From positions 1 to 5,544 of the forward strand of contig CAYFVM010000048.1 in the NCBI GenBank assembly GCA_964346725.1: a stretch of DNA of 5,544 nucleotides. The letters are read 5' to 3'. The position numbers were made by a program, and so were the translations under genes. Below the pieces are notes generated by a model. The model saw nothing but the letters and a program-made list of their open reading frames with translations, had not been told where the DNA came from and did not search any database. The stretch is from UBA1715 sp964346725 (GTDB lineage Bacteria > Bacteroidota > Bacteroidia > Bacteroidales > UBA1715). Below, piece by piece: positions 5,538 through 5,544 of this stretch; position 1 is the first letter of the stretch, and every line of letters starts with the position of its first letter.

Positions 5538-5544
5538 TGAAAAA

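Larger units (their letters stand above)
5235..5544. other. Gene-poor upstream region with regulatory-looking repeats
   Basis: I see no convincing complete gene in these 310 bases. They hold the leader and promoter of the AT-rich gene (to 5340), an AT-rich stretch with no recognised feature (about 5341-5424), an 11-bp repeat array, a 16-bp palindrome and a second 11-bp-spaced repeat near the right edge. A + strand open frame from 5340 to 5537 crosses the promoter and the repeat array; its hydrophobic FTLLLL-type stretch is simply the translation of the repeats, so I do not call it. An ATG at 5537 (ATGAAAAA, preceded by AGGGTGG at 5526-5532 and a 4-nt spacer) could start a gene that leaves the window, but only two codons are visible. 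Confidence 0.6.

Overview
The window looks like chromosomal DNA from a member of the Bacteroidota, probably a Bacteroidales-like organism of moderate G+C. Three things point there. The left edge holds the C-terminal strands of a TonB-dependent receptor of the kind common in that phylum. Two exact TAnnTTTG promoter elements lie in front of genes, and most starts have no clear Shine-Dalgarno sequence. The RsmI is the short form, and the GT2 and HD proteins resemble types I know from Bacteroidota.

Left half, + strand: after the receptor's 3' end (1-302) comes a promoter (-7 element 362-369) and a tight four-gene run. It encodes a Pro/Glu/Val-rich protein of unknown function (385-1113), the 16S rRNA methyltransferase RsmI (1116-1814), a TatD-family metal-dependent hydrolase (1807-2580) and a family 2 glycosyltransferase (2580-3812). 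The junctions are a 2-nt gap, an 8-nt overlap and a 1-nt overlap, so co-transcription and translational coupling are very likely. No obvious single pathway unites the genes: one acts on the ribosome, one is probably a DNase or quality-control hydrolase, and one makes an unknown glycan or glycolipid.

Middle: the convergent gap 3813-4021 carries a REP-like inverted repeat (3881-3984) and a perfectly phased 4 x 7-bp repeat (3991-4018). A minus-strand HD-domain phosphohydrolase (4022-4657) follows.

Right end: the character changes. A minus-strand secreted or lipoprotein-like gene (4755-5234) is about 24% G+C by hand count, against roughly 50-60% in sampled stretches of the + strand operon. Directly at its 3' end lies a sequence resembling a tRNA T-arm plus 3' tail (4731-4756), the usual mark of an integration site. 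Upstream of the gene is a noncoding stretch (5235-5544) with a promoter for it, at least four flush 11-bp direct repeats, a 16-bp perfect palindrome and a further 11-bp-spaced repeat just before a possible gene start at the window edge. I infer that 4731-5544 is an accessory insertion or its edge. The repeat/palindrome array and the tRNA-like scar are the most interesting signals. No CRISPR array, rRNA, complete tRNA or transposase gene is visible.
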